Assembly: GCA_946902875.1 (NCBI GenBank)
Contig: OX336343.1
Location: 24,289,596 to 24,353,595 of the forward strand
Direction: 5' to 3'
DNA: 64,000 nt
DNA from: Nematopogon swammerdamellus
Lineage: Eukaryota; Arthropoda; Insecta; Lepidoptera; Adelidae
Program-made: the position numbers and the translations under genes
In this document: one piece after another, positions 1-10,745 of the stretch
How positions within the stretch are numbered: position 1 is the stretch's first letter
Layout of the letters: every line of letters starts with the position of its first letter
The notes under the pieces: model-generated
What the model was told of the DNA's origin: nothing
Seen by the model: the letters and a program-made list of their open reading frames with translations, nothing else
Database searches by the model: none

Positions 1-44
1 GCCTCCGCCGCGTGTTCATGGGCGGTGGAATGAGCAGGACAATT

Positions 45-205
45 TTATAAAATTCAAACTTTTGCCCGCGGCTTCTCTCGCATAGCTTATGTCCATTTTG
101 AAGGTTCATTCTAAATATTGGTCAAAGAATTTTTAAAGTCGGATGAGTATTTTCGGAGATTACCTCCTACATCCAAACTTACAAACTTATAATATTAGTG
201 TAGAT
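45..205 (+). repeat. Lepidopteran SINE/RTE-tail-like element
   Basis: The segment opens with a degraded 'CCCGCGGCTTCTCTCGC' head and ends with a 'TTTTCGGAGATTACCTCC...AAACTTACAAACTTATAATATTAG' tail (broken here). This head-and-tail pair is a layout I know from abundant moth and butterfly dispersed elements. No coding capacity. Family assignment is from memory of lepidopteran repeats. Confidence 0.6.
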
Positions 206-208
206 TTT

Positions 209-435
209 TTAATTTTTAGGGTTCCGTATCGTACGGTGCCCTATTACTAAGCCTTAGCCACCGTCTGTCTGTCCGTCCGTCTGTCGTACCTTTAAAGGGC
301 TGTATATATTGAACCGTAATAGGCAGCAAACTTCAAAGTAAAACAACAAATAATTAAAACCGGCCAATTACGTTGTGGTATCTACGGAACCCTCGATGCG
401 CGAGTCAGACTCTTACTCGGCAGGTTTTTTTTTAA
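209..435 (+). repeat. GGTTCCGTA-type SINE-like repeat
   Basis: It begins TTTTTAGGGTTCCGTATC, has the typical 'CCCTATTACTAAG' and a CTGT/CCGT run, and ends '...GGAACCCTCGATGCGCGAGTCAGACTC' followed by T-rich sequence. This is a divergent full-length copy of a very common lepidopteran SINE-like family. A partial relative starts at 10772 and another surrounds the hairpin at 15170. Confidence 0.7.
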
Positions 436-971
436 GATTCCGTAGCCATCCATAGTGTTAGGAAGGCTTGTAAAACCGATCAGATGTCCGTCTGCCCGCC
501 CCCGCGTCCGCACGAGTGCTAAGAGCCGCGGGGCCGAGACCGCGAGGCTCCTCCACATAGCGCTCGCCCCGCACACAGAGCAAGCTCTCGCTAGGTATGT
601 AGTCTTCACCACGGCGGGCGGCGCCGTCGGTGAACAGCTGGTAGTGTGCGTTGCATATTGTGTAAGTACTGACAGTACCCGGCAGTGATGCTCACTACTT
701 ACTTACTGCCGGTTACTGTACGTTTCTGTGTTATTGAACCTCGTTTATTTCAACATGCTTCATTGTAAGTTATTCTTAGATCAATTTGATGCTACATTAT
801 TTTATAAATATAATATCAGTGAGCGAAAAAAATCTTTATTCATCATTCGTGTGCTAGTAGACGAGTATTGAATTTGTCATATTTTGTTTGTATTATATAT
901 AATATACTAATAATAAATCTGTGAGGGTTGGTCATGGAGTAAGTTACTTTGTTTTATGAGATACTGCGTTT
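436..971. other. Intronic or upstream DNA, no gene seen
   Basis: Short open frames at 455-688 have no recognisable domain. Bases 895-960 match the start of the 'AATCTGTAAGGG...TCATGGAGTAAGTTACTTTG' family described at 34765. The first exon of the lectin gene could lie further left, but I cannot find it here. Confidence 0.5.
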
Positions 972-1258
972 GTCAGCCTCGGTAGCTCAGTGATGCGGTC
1001 GGCACGGTCATTACTTGGATGGGTGACCGCTCGACCGTTGACCGTTGAGGCTGACCGTAGTTCGGATTCCACTAAAAACTGTAGGTCCCTTCCCTTCTTA
1101 ACTTACTAGGTGGTAGGGTTTATCCCGGCCGGGTTGATATCACCGCACTCAACGAAACGTCGGTCGAAACGGCTTTGTAAATAGTTCGTGTCTTCCGTCC
1201 AGTTCAGTGTAGCCGACATTAAATGAAGGGAAGCACAGATATACCTAGTTCACCAGGT
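972..1258 (+). repeat. SINE-A copy (tRNA/5S composite), 3' end interrupted
   Basis: The copy starts with the tRNA-like A-box region 'AGCCTCGGTAGCTCAGTG', followed by the 5S-like 'ATTACTTGGATGGGTGACC' and the B-box-like 'AGTTCGGATTCC', then a long unique body. The 3' tail is separated and reappears at 1674-1738, so later insertions split this copy. Confidence 0.75.
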
Positions 1259-1414
1259 TTTTTTTATGTAATCCGGTATGATTGGCTGAGTTGAAGGGGC
1301 GAACGCGTATGCTCCGACCAGCCAATATCACCTCCGAGAAGGTTCGGAGACCGGAGACTTCCCTGGATTGCTGGCTATACTGGACTAGAGGAGAACACAA
1401 CCGAGGCTGCTATG

Positions 1415-1512
1415 CGGCCATCTTACATCCAGTACGGTGGTACCAACCCAGTCGGCTACAATTTGAGCCTACCACCTAGTAAGGGGCAAGGGAAGGGACC
1501 TACAGTTTTACA
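1415..1512 (-). repeat. SINE-A internal fragment
   Basis: On the minus strand this repeats the 'ACTGTAGGTCCCTTCCC...CCTACCACC' body segment found at 1080-1150. It lies head-on to the plus copy, so it is a separate piece in a nested SINE cluster. Confidence 0.6.
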
Positions 1513-1522
1513 CTGGTTCCGA

Positions 1523-1668
1523 ACGGTGAAGCAGCAGGTATAGGTATGCACGTAAATTTTTTCGTCAGAAAAAAACTCATTGGTACACGCCGACGTGATT
1601 CGAACCGCGGACCTCTCGCATGAGAAGCCGATGCCCAAACCACTCCGCCACCCGCCGCTTTGACGCTT
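1523..1668 (-). repeat. SINE-B copy with tRNA-like head
   Basis: The minus strand reads 'GCGGCGGGTGGCGGAGTGG', a tRNA-like A box, then 'GAGAGGTCCGCGGTTCGAAT', a B box with the GGTTCGAAT core, then a body ending in 'CCTGCTGCTT'. The same arrangement is at 54772-54895. It is a tRNA-derived SINE and not a tRNA gene: no 3' acceptor stem closes it. Confidence 0.7.
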
Positions 1669-1673
1669 TGGCT

Positions 1674-1738
1674 TTGTGCTGACATCACGAATGTTGTAGG
1701 TGATGTAGACAACCGTGTAAGTTTCCATAAAAAAAATC
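1674..1738 (+). repeat. SINE-A 3' tail
   Basis: This is the conserved tail 'GCTGACATCACGAATGTTG...GTTTCCATAAAAAAA' (broken). It is probably the displaced end of the copy at 972. Confidence 0.7.
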
Positions 1739-1914
1739 ACAGATCTCGTGCATTACACGACCTTCGAGGTAAATTGAAAATGAACTCAACAAAATAAAAA
1801 AAAGTATTACATTTATACATTTTTTATTATTTTTCAAAAACACAAGCAGCTTAAAAATTTTAAACTAAAATTTATAGAGAAAAAGAGCATCTCTAACCTA
1901 ACCTAAATACATAT

Positions 1915-2340
1915 TTATTTATTCATAACGACTCACTTCTGGCTTCCTTCCGGCTCTATCATCAGGACCCTGGAAATCATATATGACTTAGAGTACTTGC
2001 AAAGACAAATGCAGCGAGCCCAAACATGGTGGATTTATCATGTGTAGTTTAGGAGTTCCTATGGCTTGGTTCCGGCTCCATCATCCATCCCACTGAATTA
2101 AAGGTCGGTCGAAACGGCGATGTAAATAGTTTTCCGTCCAGTTCAGTGTAGCCGGCACGACCGAAGGGAAGCATTGACGTGGCACCAAGTTCACCCGGTG
2201 TTATGGATGGGCTGACATCACCTGGACGTCATATATGACAAGACAAATCCAACGAGCCCAAACACGATGGGCTTATCAAGTGTAGTTTAGGAGTTCCTAT
2301 GGCTTCCTTCCGGCTCCATCATCAGAACCCAACTAACAAA
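1915..2340 (+). repeat. Clustered lepidopteran repeat with SINE-A piece inside
   Basis: Two copies of the motif 'GTGTAGTTTAGGAGTTCC' followed by 'CCGGCTCCATCATC' flank a SINE-A body and tail at 2095-2225. The same repeat recurs on the minus strand at 56925-57010. No coding content. Confidence 0.65.
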
Positions 2341-4760
2341 CTAACAAAGTCACCCGAGGATTTGCAGAGCCCGTGATTTGATTTTTCACAATTTATTTCA
2401 TACATTCGGATATTCCTCCTCGCTCTCTACGCTGTTGCACTCCCAAAAGTCGATTTCACACTCTCAGCGAAAATGGGGTGGGGGGCTATACTGAAGCGAT
2501 CGAAAAAACATTTTTAATGTTTAAATGGAAGTAGACTATTTAATGTTAAAATGAAAATAGGATGATCTCTTTTGAAACTCGAGCATCCCTCACAAATGAC
2601 GCTTTGACGGCATTACGTAGTCGAGTCTCTTCCCGCCCCCGTCCCCGGCGGCCCGGCGCGTGGCGGCGCGGCGAGTCTCAGTGTCAGTGCCAACCTTATT
2701 TCATTAGCAAGTGTCCAATTAAAATATTTTTGCTTGTAATTATTGGAGTATCACGGATAAAGTTAAATGCCTACGTAAGACATTATGTTGTTATACTTGA
2801 TCCTACTATTTAAACGTGAATGGTTTAGGAACGAACGTTTAGTTAACGAAAAAGGACACAACTGCGAAATTAATAAGATTATTTCGAAAGCTCCGTAATG
2901 TACGCTATTAATGTACGCAGCCGGGAGGAAGGATTTTAAATCAATGCCCAAGTGCCGACAACATTTTCATATCAGCGCGGAAGGGAGTATCGGGCGAGGC
3001 GGATGGCTGAGCGGCGGCGGCGGGGCGGCGCGGCGGGGGCGCGGCCGCAAACAATTCGACCAGTCACACTCGGGTTCATAATTGCATCACCTCTATGTAG
3101 AACTCTGTCATAACAGTCAACTCGTCACGTGTTAAGTGTTTCAGCAACCCACATAATGTTCGGTATTCCTAACCTAAGCAGGTTCTGAAAACCACCCCTA
3201 CTTCAACTTGCCCGCCGCCGTAGGTTTGAGTGAACGTGTTTCCGCTATGAGTGTATGAAAAATATACTCTAGCTAGAGTCTAGACTAACTCTAGCTTACT
3301 TGATTCTTTCGCACTAGGCGCCAATTCGCAATATTCGAGGCATTATAGCTTGCAAGATGTTTCGTTTTGTTAAATTGTTCTTGTACCAGTCGATAGATAT
3401 CAACATAAAGAATGGAAATCCGTCAAAAAACGCGATTAGATTTTTGCGTAGATATTTCGCTTTGTGAAAATGATCCTCTTTATGCTCTTTGGTCGGAAAC
3501 TAATATATTAGCTCGGCACTTTATTAATTATACTCAGGCATTAATTCGGGCGACCGTATTTGGTCAGCACCATATTTATTTTATGTCTTTTTATGAAAAC
3601 TGACACTGTTGGCTACATCACCTACTACATCCGTGATGTATACTATGTAGGTACACAGCTGTATATTGCTGCCATACTGTATACTGTATCTATATTGTAT
3701 ACTAATATGTATACTGTGTGTGTACTGCATCTCTCCCCATGCATATCGTAAAAGCCGACTAAGGGGTAAGACGAGATGCCGTGCTAAATGGCGACATGTA
3801 AGTCACGTCTCACCTTGGCACTGTAATTCCACTGAGTCAGACATTATAGGTGGGTCTTTGTGCCTTACCTGCTGCTTCAGAATTATTTGTTAATAACTAA
3901 TACTTTGCTAAACGTGGTGGTCGGTGTTGTGCTATAATTTGCCAGAGTTCTTGCAGCACCATAACTGTGGTATGTATGTATGTATGTATGTATGTATGTG
4001 TACTGTATACTATATGTGGTAATACAGTATACAGCTGTATATGGCTGCTATAATATTATACTGTATATATAATGTATGTTTAATATATAATGCTGCTACT
4101 CATTTGGCTTTTTGAAATATGTAGCCGCTTCACAAGCGATTCACTTTCTCCACAAACTACAAATGAGAAATCAACTCGACATCCACTTTGTGCGCAAGTG
4201 GAGTAGAGTGGCCGCGCTCGGTCGCACTGTATCGCTAATGTACTGTTTCTCTCCTTGTTCCATGTCCCGCACCGCCCCGCCGCTCCGCCGCCGCCGCCGA
4301 CACCACGACAACAATCAACATTAATGCTCCCACCTACTTGTACCTAAACCCGCGAGTCCGCGCCTCCCGCGTCATCACGTATTCATAACTCACGCTCGCT
4401 ATCTCGCGCATGTCGATGTGAATGTTGTATGCGCGCGCTCCCTCCATCCGGCCTCTCCGCCCCCGAACTCCGCGGGAGCTCTACAAACACCTTTTATTGG
4501 CGTCATCTATCGCCATATTGTTTCACATTACTTCCGCGGCTGGACTCCTCCGCCCCCCGCCACCCGCCCCCCGCCCCCGCAACGACCGGAATCGGCCCAT
4601 CCATTTTTGTTTCGGCTCTGATCTGAGGGAGCATCCGTTCAATCGATTTCTTTACATTTTGCCGCACTCGTAAAGCGTGACGTTGTGTGCCGTCACTTCC
4701 ACTATCTAACATTGCCTGACACTACCTGACCTCGGTGTGCTCGCACTTGCCGGCGTGCAG
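2341..4760. other. Intronic DNA with simple repeats, no gene seen
   Basis: AT-rich DNA with GC-rich patches at 2630-2690, 2990-3050 and 4260-4600. A SINE-A tail fragment on the minus strand is at 3595-3640, followed by TATACTG-rich sequence (3640-3740) and a (TATG)n tract with further TATACTG (3965-4085). Bases 2490-2525 share 'CTATACTGAAGCGATCGAAA' with 60799-60818. The open frame at 3412-3603 has no family I recognise. Confidence 0.5.
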
Positions 4761-4981
4761 CGCTGCTGTCCGGGACGCTGCGCACGTACCAGAAGGCAGC
4801 GTGCGACGAGGAGTCAGTGGCGCTCAAGTGCCCGCGCGGCACCAGCATCACCATCCAGGTGGCGCAGTACGGCAAGTCCGCGCCCGCCAATAACATCTGC
4901 GCCGCCGAGCTGCAGCTCTACAACCCCGTCGCCGTCGAGGTGCTCGGCAACACCTCCTGCATGTGGCCCAACGCCTTGCAG
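4761..4981 (+). CDS. eva-1: EVA-1-like receptor, exon a: first half of SUEL lectin domain 1
   Basis: This exon encodes the start of an extracellular sugar-binding lectin domain of the SUEL (D-galactoside/L-rhamnose) type. An acceptor 'GCGTGCAG' ends at 4760 and a donor CAG|GTACAC follows 4981. The 73 full codons contain AACDEESVALKCP, the usual first Cys and Cys-Pro of SUEL domains, then the strand-forming ITIQVAQYGK, then Cys in NNIC and TSCMWPNALQ. The exon starts with two bases of a split codon and ends on a codon border, which fits exon b in phase. Tandem SUEL domains in one chain are characteristic of EVA-1/EVA1C proteins (in C. elegans a Slit co-receptor); single SUEL domains also occur in latrophilins. 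Orthology is inferred. Confidence 0.85.
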
Positions 4982-6484
4982 GTACACACACACCAGTACA
5001 GTAGTGTCGGATTAGCCACGTAGCTGGCCGCATCCCCGGGGGCCGCATAAGGGGGGATGTATGTGTGCATGGTTGCCCCAATAAGCATAATCCCTAATTA
5101 TATAAATCGTAATACATAAGTTCACATTTTTCGTCACAGCTCAGCTCTTTGATAATTGAGCGTGATGAACTGATGATATTAGGCAAGTGCATTTTTTGGA
5201 CTTTTTCAATTTATTGGTGAAACTTGGACGACTATAAAGGCAACGTTTCATCACCAGTGAAGAATGCGAAAATTTCGTTATTACTGACGAATTATTGGTG
5301 ATGGTGATTGATCAGACCCTATATCGAAGCAGCAAGGGGCCCCTTGACCACGGACTTGCCCTTGACATCATTTGCTGCAGGCCTCGCGCGGGCTTAATCC
5401 GGCACTGCACACTAACTGTAACAGAGATTGCTTCGCCCTAGCTGACCCGCTAATATGGTCTGCCCTTATTTTTTATTGTATATTAAGGTTTACCAACAGA
5501 TGATAATCCTGGATCTATTCAAAAGCGTCCCGGAGCACATCGCCTGCTGACGCCGCGCCGCGCCGGCTGCAACCGATCGGACCTACAGGAGCGCAGTGTC
5601 CGCGATGCCGCCGCCGCGCCTGCAGTATTTACCGAATAGAGGAAGTTAACGCCTTATTCAAATAGTTCATTGATGTTAAATAGCCTACATATAAGATGAA
5701 CACCGCTTTGGCAACTCATCCCATCCAGCATTGCGACCTTAATGAAGTTAGATAACCTTACATAAGTCCGAATGGAACAACGGATTATGTGGAACCGAAC
5801 TCAAGAAATCTCATTAGCTTGTTCGAAATAAAACGATGAACGAAGACAAAACAAGAAGCTACATATAGCTCGCTCGAGGAACTGTCCGCTAACTTCTGCA
5901 CAACTCTGGCGCTGACGCCGACTCTACCTCGCTCTTAACTTTAACATTTGCTGAGCTGTTGCAGAGTTAACATCTAAAACCTCATATCGAATTAACATTC
6001 TGAAATGGCTATTGCCCCTTGACTCTCGATAATCAAATCAGCGTCTTCAAAGCTACCCAGCTGGACGAGACGTGGCGCGGCGGCGGCGTCGTCGGCGTTA
6101 GCACGAGGGTGGACGAGGGGGTGTGTGCGGAGCAGGCGAGGCGGGGCAGCGTCGCGGTCGGCGGCACGCGGGAGCGGAGGGGACAATGAGACAATTTACT
6201 ATGTATGAGAAATGTCATTTAATCAACAGATAAATGCTAATCGAGCCTTAATCGGAGGTGGCGGAATTCTGGCTTAGTTTAATCTTTAATTGTCAATTTG
6301 TGTAATCTTGATGTAATATTCATCCGTTACAATGTCAAATGAGTATGAAAAGTTGGTGTAAGTATACTAAAGACCAAATTTTTAATCAGACAAAACTTAT
6401 TTCTCGAATAGGGCAAAAGTCATATGACAGGTATCTCTGCACGCAGTCAATCTATTCTTCCATTAAAATAAATAATATTAATTT

Positions 6485-6750
6485 ACAAAAGGGCTGACTT
6501 GATCTTCATCAAACGTAGCAAAGAACCATCATGGTTAAACTAGCTTTCTAATAAAAAAAACCGCATCCAAATCGGCCCATCCGTTTGGGAGCTACGATGC
6601 CACAGGCAGACACACAGACACACACCCTGACAAACAGACACACAGACAGATAGACGGAGGCGTCAAATTTATAACACCCCTCCTTTTACGTCGGGCATTA
6701 AAAACCGGCCAATGACGTGATGGTACGGACCCTCGGCCGGTTTTTGTTCT
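6485..6750 (-). repeat. CCCCGACG-family element fragment
   Basis: Read on the minus strand it contains 'GGAGGGGTGTTATAAATTTG', a run of TGTGTCTG, 'GCATCGTAGCTCCCAAACGG' and 'GGATGCGGTTTTTTTTATTA'. The same order occurs on the plus strand at 34548-34750 and on the minus strand at 51600-51730. The left end abuts a SINE-like 'CGGCCGGTTTTT'. Confidence 0.65.
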
Positions 6751-8029
6751 CTCTTTGGCATTTATCGTCTGAAGTTAGCTCCAATATGTGTTGCCAGTGC
6801 GAAAAACATATTGTTAATTCAACTTTGACTTTTATCGGTGATTAAAACTAGCTAACTAGCACTAGAATGTTAACCGAGACGGTTTAATCATGGATTATCT
6901 GTTTAACTTACCTATTACACTGTCTGACGATTATAAAGTAAGGTCTTGCCTTTCTGTTGCGACCTAGACGCAAACAGCGCAGCACCTTCCCCGGCGGCAG
7001 CGCCCATACTGTTTACAATAACTCTTCATTATGAGGCCAACTTCGTTAGATTTATTGGGCGGCGGTGCTTTCTCGATAGAACTGATGAATTTAGAGTAAG
7101 GTACCGATGCTGTTGTAGCTGGCTATGTACGCACATACAACCCGAGGATCACTTCCATTTCAACACGGACGCCATATTCAATATCGGCTCTATATCTACA
7201 ATATTGAACCTCGACAATTATAGCGGAATCACAAATTGAAAGCCAATCATTCTCCCGACTTTCTCTTAAAATTATTTGCTCTTCGACTTAATTCAACTAA
7301 AATAATTTACTCGAGTGGGCAGGCGCGGCGCGCTACTCCTAAAGTAAAAACTTGCTATTGGTACATTTGACCTCCATTATGAAATTGTTCAGATTAAAGC
7401 CGTTGGAATAAAAATTAATTAATTCTATAACTGCGCCGGATTGTAAGGGATTATGTATTTTCATTTCAAAATCATGCTACCTACTCTGCTCCGCGCAATA
7501 AATCTCTACCACCGCGAGTTCAACGGTACGCTATCTTAAAATAGGTTAGTACTTACATAAATATATAAGTATTAGAAAAGCTCTCTCCAATGATGACTTA
7601 CCTACTTCATACAACGTACTTTTAATAGAAATTCGCGCAAGAGTGACTTCGAGAATCTATCAGCGAGTCTGTCGGTCCGTCAGTACCAATTTGAAATCTG
7701 AGGATGTGCGCTAGGATTACCAGGTCCCATTTTGTGCTTCAGAGTCTCGATGGAATAAAAATAAGGGACCCAGCAGGAAAATACGAGAGACCATATTTTG
7801 TTCAGACGTCCTTATCAGAAGGTATCAACGTTACTGAACGTTATTTATTAAAAAGAGGGCTTGAAATATTACATGTATTGCATGTAGCAACTAAGAACAT
7901 ATTTAAAAAAAAACCGGTTTTACTCACGGTCGCCTCCGAGCTATGTAGCTCGACGATTCAGGCCAAACGTATGGCCCATCTTCATGAGCACTGTGCTCAC
8001 ATCAACACCGGCGGCAGGCCACTAGGCCG

Positions 8030-8160
8030 ATTGCGCAGATTGAACAGGTGTGCGCTATTAGAATCTGGAGTGCGTTCGCTCGTTGAGTTCGTCGCTTCAG
8101 CCACACCAGGATTGTTTCACGCTCACAGTCGGCGACTTGCTATACGCTTATATTAGAATA
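8030..8160 (-). repeat. Dispersed repeat shared with 58385-58510
   Basis: On the minus strand this carries 'AATCCTGGTGTGGCTGAAGC' and 'ACTCCAGATTCTAA', matching the plus strand at 58435-58500 almost base for base. At 58 kb the repeat is followed by a LINE C-terminal fragment, so this is probably part of the same LINE 3' region. Confidence 0.55.
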
Positions 8161-9009
8161 CGCCCTAAAAGTCATTTTCAATGTATCCGAAGGTCTTGTA
8201 ATGCATGAGATCTGGGAATTTTTACTAAAATACCCAAACGTGTTTTATAAATATGGAACAAAATCTATTTGTGGGCTAAAATGGGGATGTCCTTTCAAAT
8301 AATGACGTCTGGCAACACTAGACATTGTGCCCTCTCCGCCCCGCGGCGTGTTTGCGCCGCGCTAATATTTCTGATGTTCCTCAACAAATCAAACTTGTGC
8401 GTACTCTGCCTGCGAAGGTACATAACTAGGTGTGCTGGAAGTTTAGTTAGTTTGCGAAGTGTCTACCTGAGCTGAAAGACTTCTGACTACACTTTGACTA
8501 ATTTCCGAACATTTCATAAATATAAACTTTATTTTGTCGAGAATACAAAGTAGGAGCGGGCAATACTTTTTAATTTAACTTCTTTCGTTTATTAGTTTGA
8601 TTAAAGTTTTATACCTAGATATAAATAGTATTTACATATAACTAGCTTCAGTACCGTATACGTAAGTAAGGTTTACCTGAGTGGATGCAGTGCTGATCAA
8701 GTTTTGCTAGTTTGTGCAGTTGTTGTTAGATGTCTCGCCGCCGCCGCCAGGAGCGAGCAGCGCAACGCACGCGGGAGCAGGCCACGCAGTCCCGACCGTG
8801 AGCAGCGGGCGTACCGGCGTTAACTCACTCGCTAACTACTCGCATATTTCAACCAATAGTCGGGCCGGATGCCTCTCCAAACGCCTTCTGAGAGAGTGAG
8901 ATCATTTCTCATACTCACATCGGCCAGTGAGTAACGCCGGTACAGGGGCAGAGCGCTCACCCACCCATTCACAGCATCGTTCACGTAAACGAAATAGTAT
9001 CTCAAAGAA

Positions 9010-9104
9010 AGTAAGGCACTAAGGGCGAGGGCGAAGGCCGAGCTGCGTTCGAGTATACGATATGCTTTCTCGAAAATAGTAAGTCACTAAGGGCAAGGCT
9101 TATC
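9010..9104 (+). repeat. Solo foldback-type repeat units
   Basis: Two degenerate units of the roughly 68-bp repeat that builds the foldback elements at 27912 and 35918: 'GGGCGAGGGCGAAGGCCGAG' then 'TAAGTCACTAAGGGCAAGGC'. No inverted partner is nearby, so this is a remnant, directly beside the acceptor array. Confidence 0.6.
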
Positions 9105-9602
9105 TGCGTACTGAGTTGAACAGTAGGAACAGAAGGAAGCAGGTGACGTGTGCGCAGTACTCGTTGTTGCAGAAGGTAGTGGAGGCATGTCGAGTGGAAC
9201 AGTAGGAACAGAAAGAAGCAGCTGACTGTGAGCGCAGTACTCGTTGTTGCAGACGGTGGTGGAGGCGTGTCGAGTGGAACAGTGGGAACAGAAGGAAGCA
9301 GCTGACTGTGAGCGCAGTACTCGTTGTTGCAGACGGTGGTGGAGGCGTGTGGAGTGGAACAGTAGGAACAGAAGGAAGCAGCTGACTGTGTGCGCAGTAC
9401 TCGTTGTTGCAGACGGTGGTGGAGGCGTGTCGAGTGGAACAGTAGGAACAGAAGGAAGCAGCTGACTGTGAGCGCAGTACTCGTTGTTGCAGACGGTGGT
9501 GAAGGCGTGTCGGAGGAATCGGAGTTGCCGGCTCGCGTGTCGAGTGGAACAGTAGGAACAGAAGGAAGCAGCTGACTGTGTGCGCAGTACTCTTTGTTGC
9601 AG
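9105..9602 (+). repeat. 80-bp tandem array containing the exon b splice acceptor
   Basis: A unit of 80 bp contains 'GAACAGAAGGAAGCAGCTGA', the acceptor 'CTCGTTGTTGCAG' and the first 17 or so bases of exon b (ACGGTGGTGGAGGCGTG). Acceptor AGs fall at 9171-9172, 9251-9252, 9331-9332, 9411-9412, 9491-9492 and 9601-9602; the spacings are 80, 80, 80, 80 and 110. The last gap holds an extra 30 bases. Only the last acceptor leads into the complete exon. The upstream ones run into stops because 80 is not a multiple of three and the unit carries stops. Confidence 0.9.
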
Positions 9603-9726
9603 ACGGTGGTGGAGGCGTGCCAGAAGAAGCGGCAGTGCAAGTTCCTCACAAGCCCCAAGTCGTTCGGCGGCGACCCCTGCCCCGGCGCGCGCAAGTTCGT
9701 CGAGGTCGCGTACAAGTGCCGTCCAT
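9603..9726 (+). CDS. eva-1: EVA-1-like receptor, exon b: second half of SUEL lectin domain 1
   Basis: This exon completes the first lectin domain. It reads TVVEACQKKRQCKF then PKSFGGDPCPGARKFVEVAY and KCRP, containing the C..K..C, the F-G-DPC-G-K-L/F-V-Y-C signature that ends SUEL domains. It follows an acceptor at 9601-9602 in phase 0 and ends at CCAT|GTGAGT after one base of a codon, which joins exon c as a Tyr codon. The acceptor is the last of six near-identical ones. Exon a and exon b together give about 114 residues, a normal SUEL domain length. Confidence 0.9.
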
Positions 9727-10104
9727 GTGAGTAGCTCTCATATCTACAACATTTATTGACTCGACAAGAATGTTATCTACGTAGAAACGCATTTTCTGTT
9801 TTTATAAACAGCCTACTAAGCTCGTGTTGTATTCTCTCACCAAGGACGGTTCCTTTGAATACTATTTTACACATTATAGCTAATTGTTTTACTACATATA
9901 AAGAAAATAAAAGAATTAGCTGTAATGTATTTGTGTATTTTTATTTGGTTTTTGGGAAGATTTTCATTTCACCATCATCTCTCCGTGACGCTCCTCATAA
10001 GTCATAATCCTCAGTGCGCAGAGAACGGTCAACACGAGCTATTGGGGGAGATTATTATTGTATGAACCTCATATTTTTTCATCAATCGCTCGTGCTGTTG
10101 TGTG
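9727..10104. other. Start of the 15.5-kb intron b-c, nothing recognised
   Basis: AT-rich sequence without recognisable repeat or coding content. A short open frame at 9756-10007 shows low-complexity hydrophobic composition only. Confidence 0.4.
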
Positions 10105-10745
10105 TGAATGGTAGCCCCTGCGGTCCGGGGGAGGCGCTACGCTTGTATGTAATTACATATGTACATTATTACTTATTAGTTATACAGCGTGCTCCTGTGA
10201 CAAATCTACAGCTTTATCGCGATTTTTTGCACTTCGACCGTGCTTAACCCTTTATAGAATGGCTAGAACAAAGTGGCCAGTTTACTGGCCACTACCATTA
10301 AAGGTCACAATTCATACAAGTTAGGTCTAATTATGATCCTTATAGTAATAAGCAGTCGCCGATAGAGTACGGTGGCCAGCGGACTTTACACCTCTATTCA
10401 AATAAGCGTCAAGTAAAATCAGACGAACAAATTGCAGGCGGCCAGTGTGGCCAGTAAACTGGCCACTTAGTAAATAATTGTATGACTATTATAGTATGTA
10501 AAGTGTCCGCTAGAGGCTGCTGCATCTATTTTCGCTGCAATTATTTCCTTGAACACGATCGTTACCCGCAGTAAAATGTAAAAAACTCTGATAAAGCTGC
10601 AAAAGTGGCCCAGCGTCATCGTCGCGTCTCGCAGTCGAGTAAGCGCCTCCAGCGCAGCATAAGAAGGACACTGTGTTATGTAGTAGCGTCAAGTACAGCT
10701 CGAGTGTTGTTCTAAGCAAGTATATGTAATGACAATTACTCGAGA
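10105..10745. repeat. Candidate MITE with inverted flanks and twin palindromes
   Basis: 'CAGCTTTATC' followed by a T-run at 10210-10235 is mirrored by a run of A and 'GATAAAGCTG' at 10577-10600, and 'GGAGGCGCT' near 10130 is mirrored by 'AGCGCCTCC' near 10643. Inside lie two copies of the palindrome TGGCCAGTTTACTGGCCA, in opposite orientation, at 10271 and 10452. A 'TTAACCCTTT' sits at 10246, like a piggyBac-type end, but I see no matching right end. Confidence 0.45.

Larger units (their letters stand above)
4982..9102. other. Intron a-b, mostly unassigned
   Basis: About 4.1 kb between exon a and the acceptor array. It contains a CCCCGACG-type repeat at 6485-6750, a repeat shared with 58385-58510 at 8030-8160, and GC-rich islands near 6065-6180 and 8740-8800. 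The 150-codon open frame at 7704-8156 overlaps the repeat at its 3' end and shows no domain I know. A 17-codon open stretch after an AG at 5500 (MIILDLFKSVPEHIAC) is not supported as an exon. Confidence 0.5.

Noticed and set aside
5501..5548. Possible extra exon (MIILDLFKSVPEHIAC) after an AG
   Set aside because: It ends in a stop, would interrupt a complete SUEL domain, and exon a joins exon b in phase without it.
7704..8156. 150-codon plus-strand frame as a host gene
   Set aside because: Its 3' third overlaps a dispersed repeat shared with 58385-58510 and no domain is visible.
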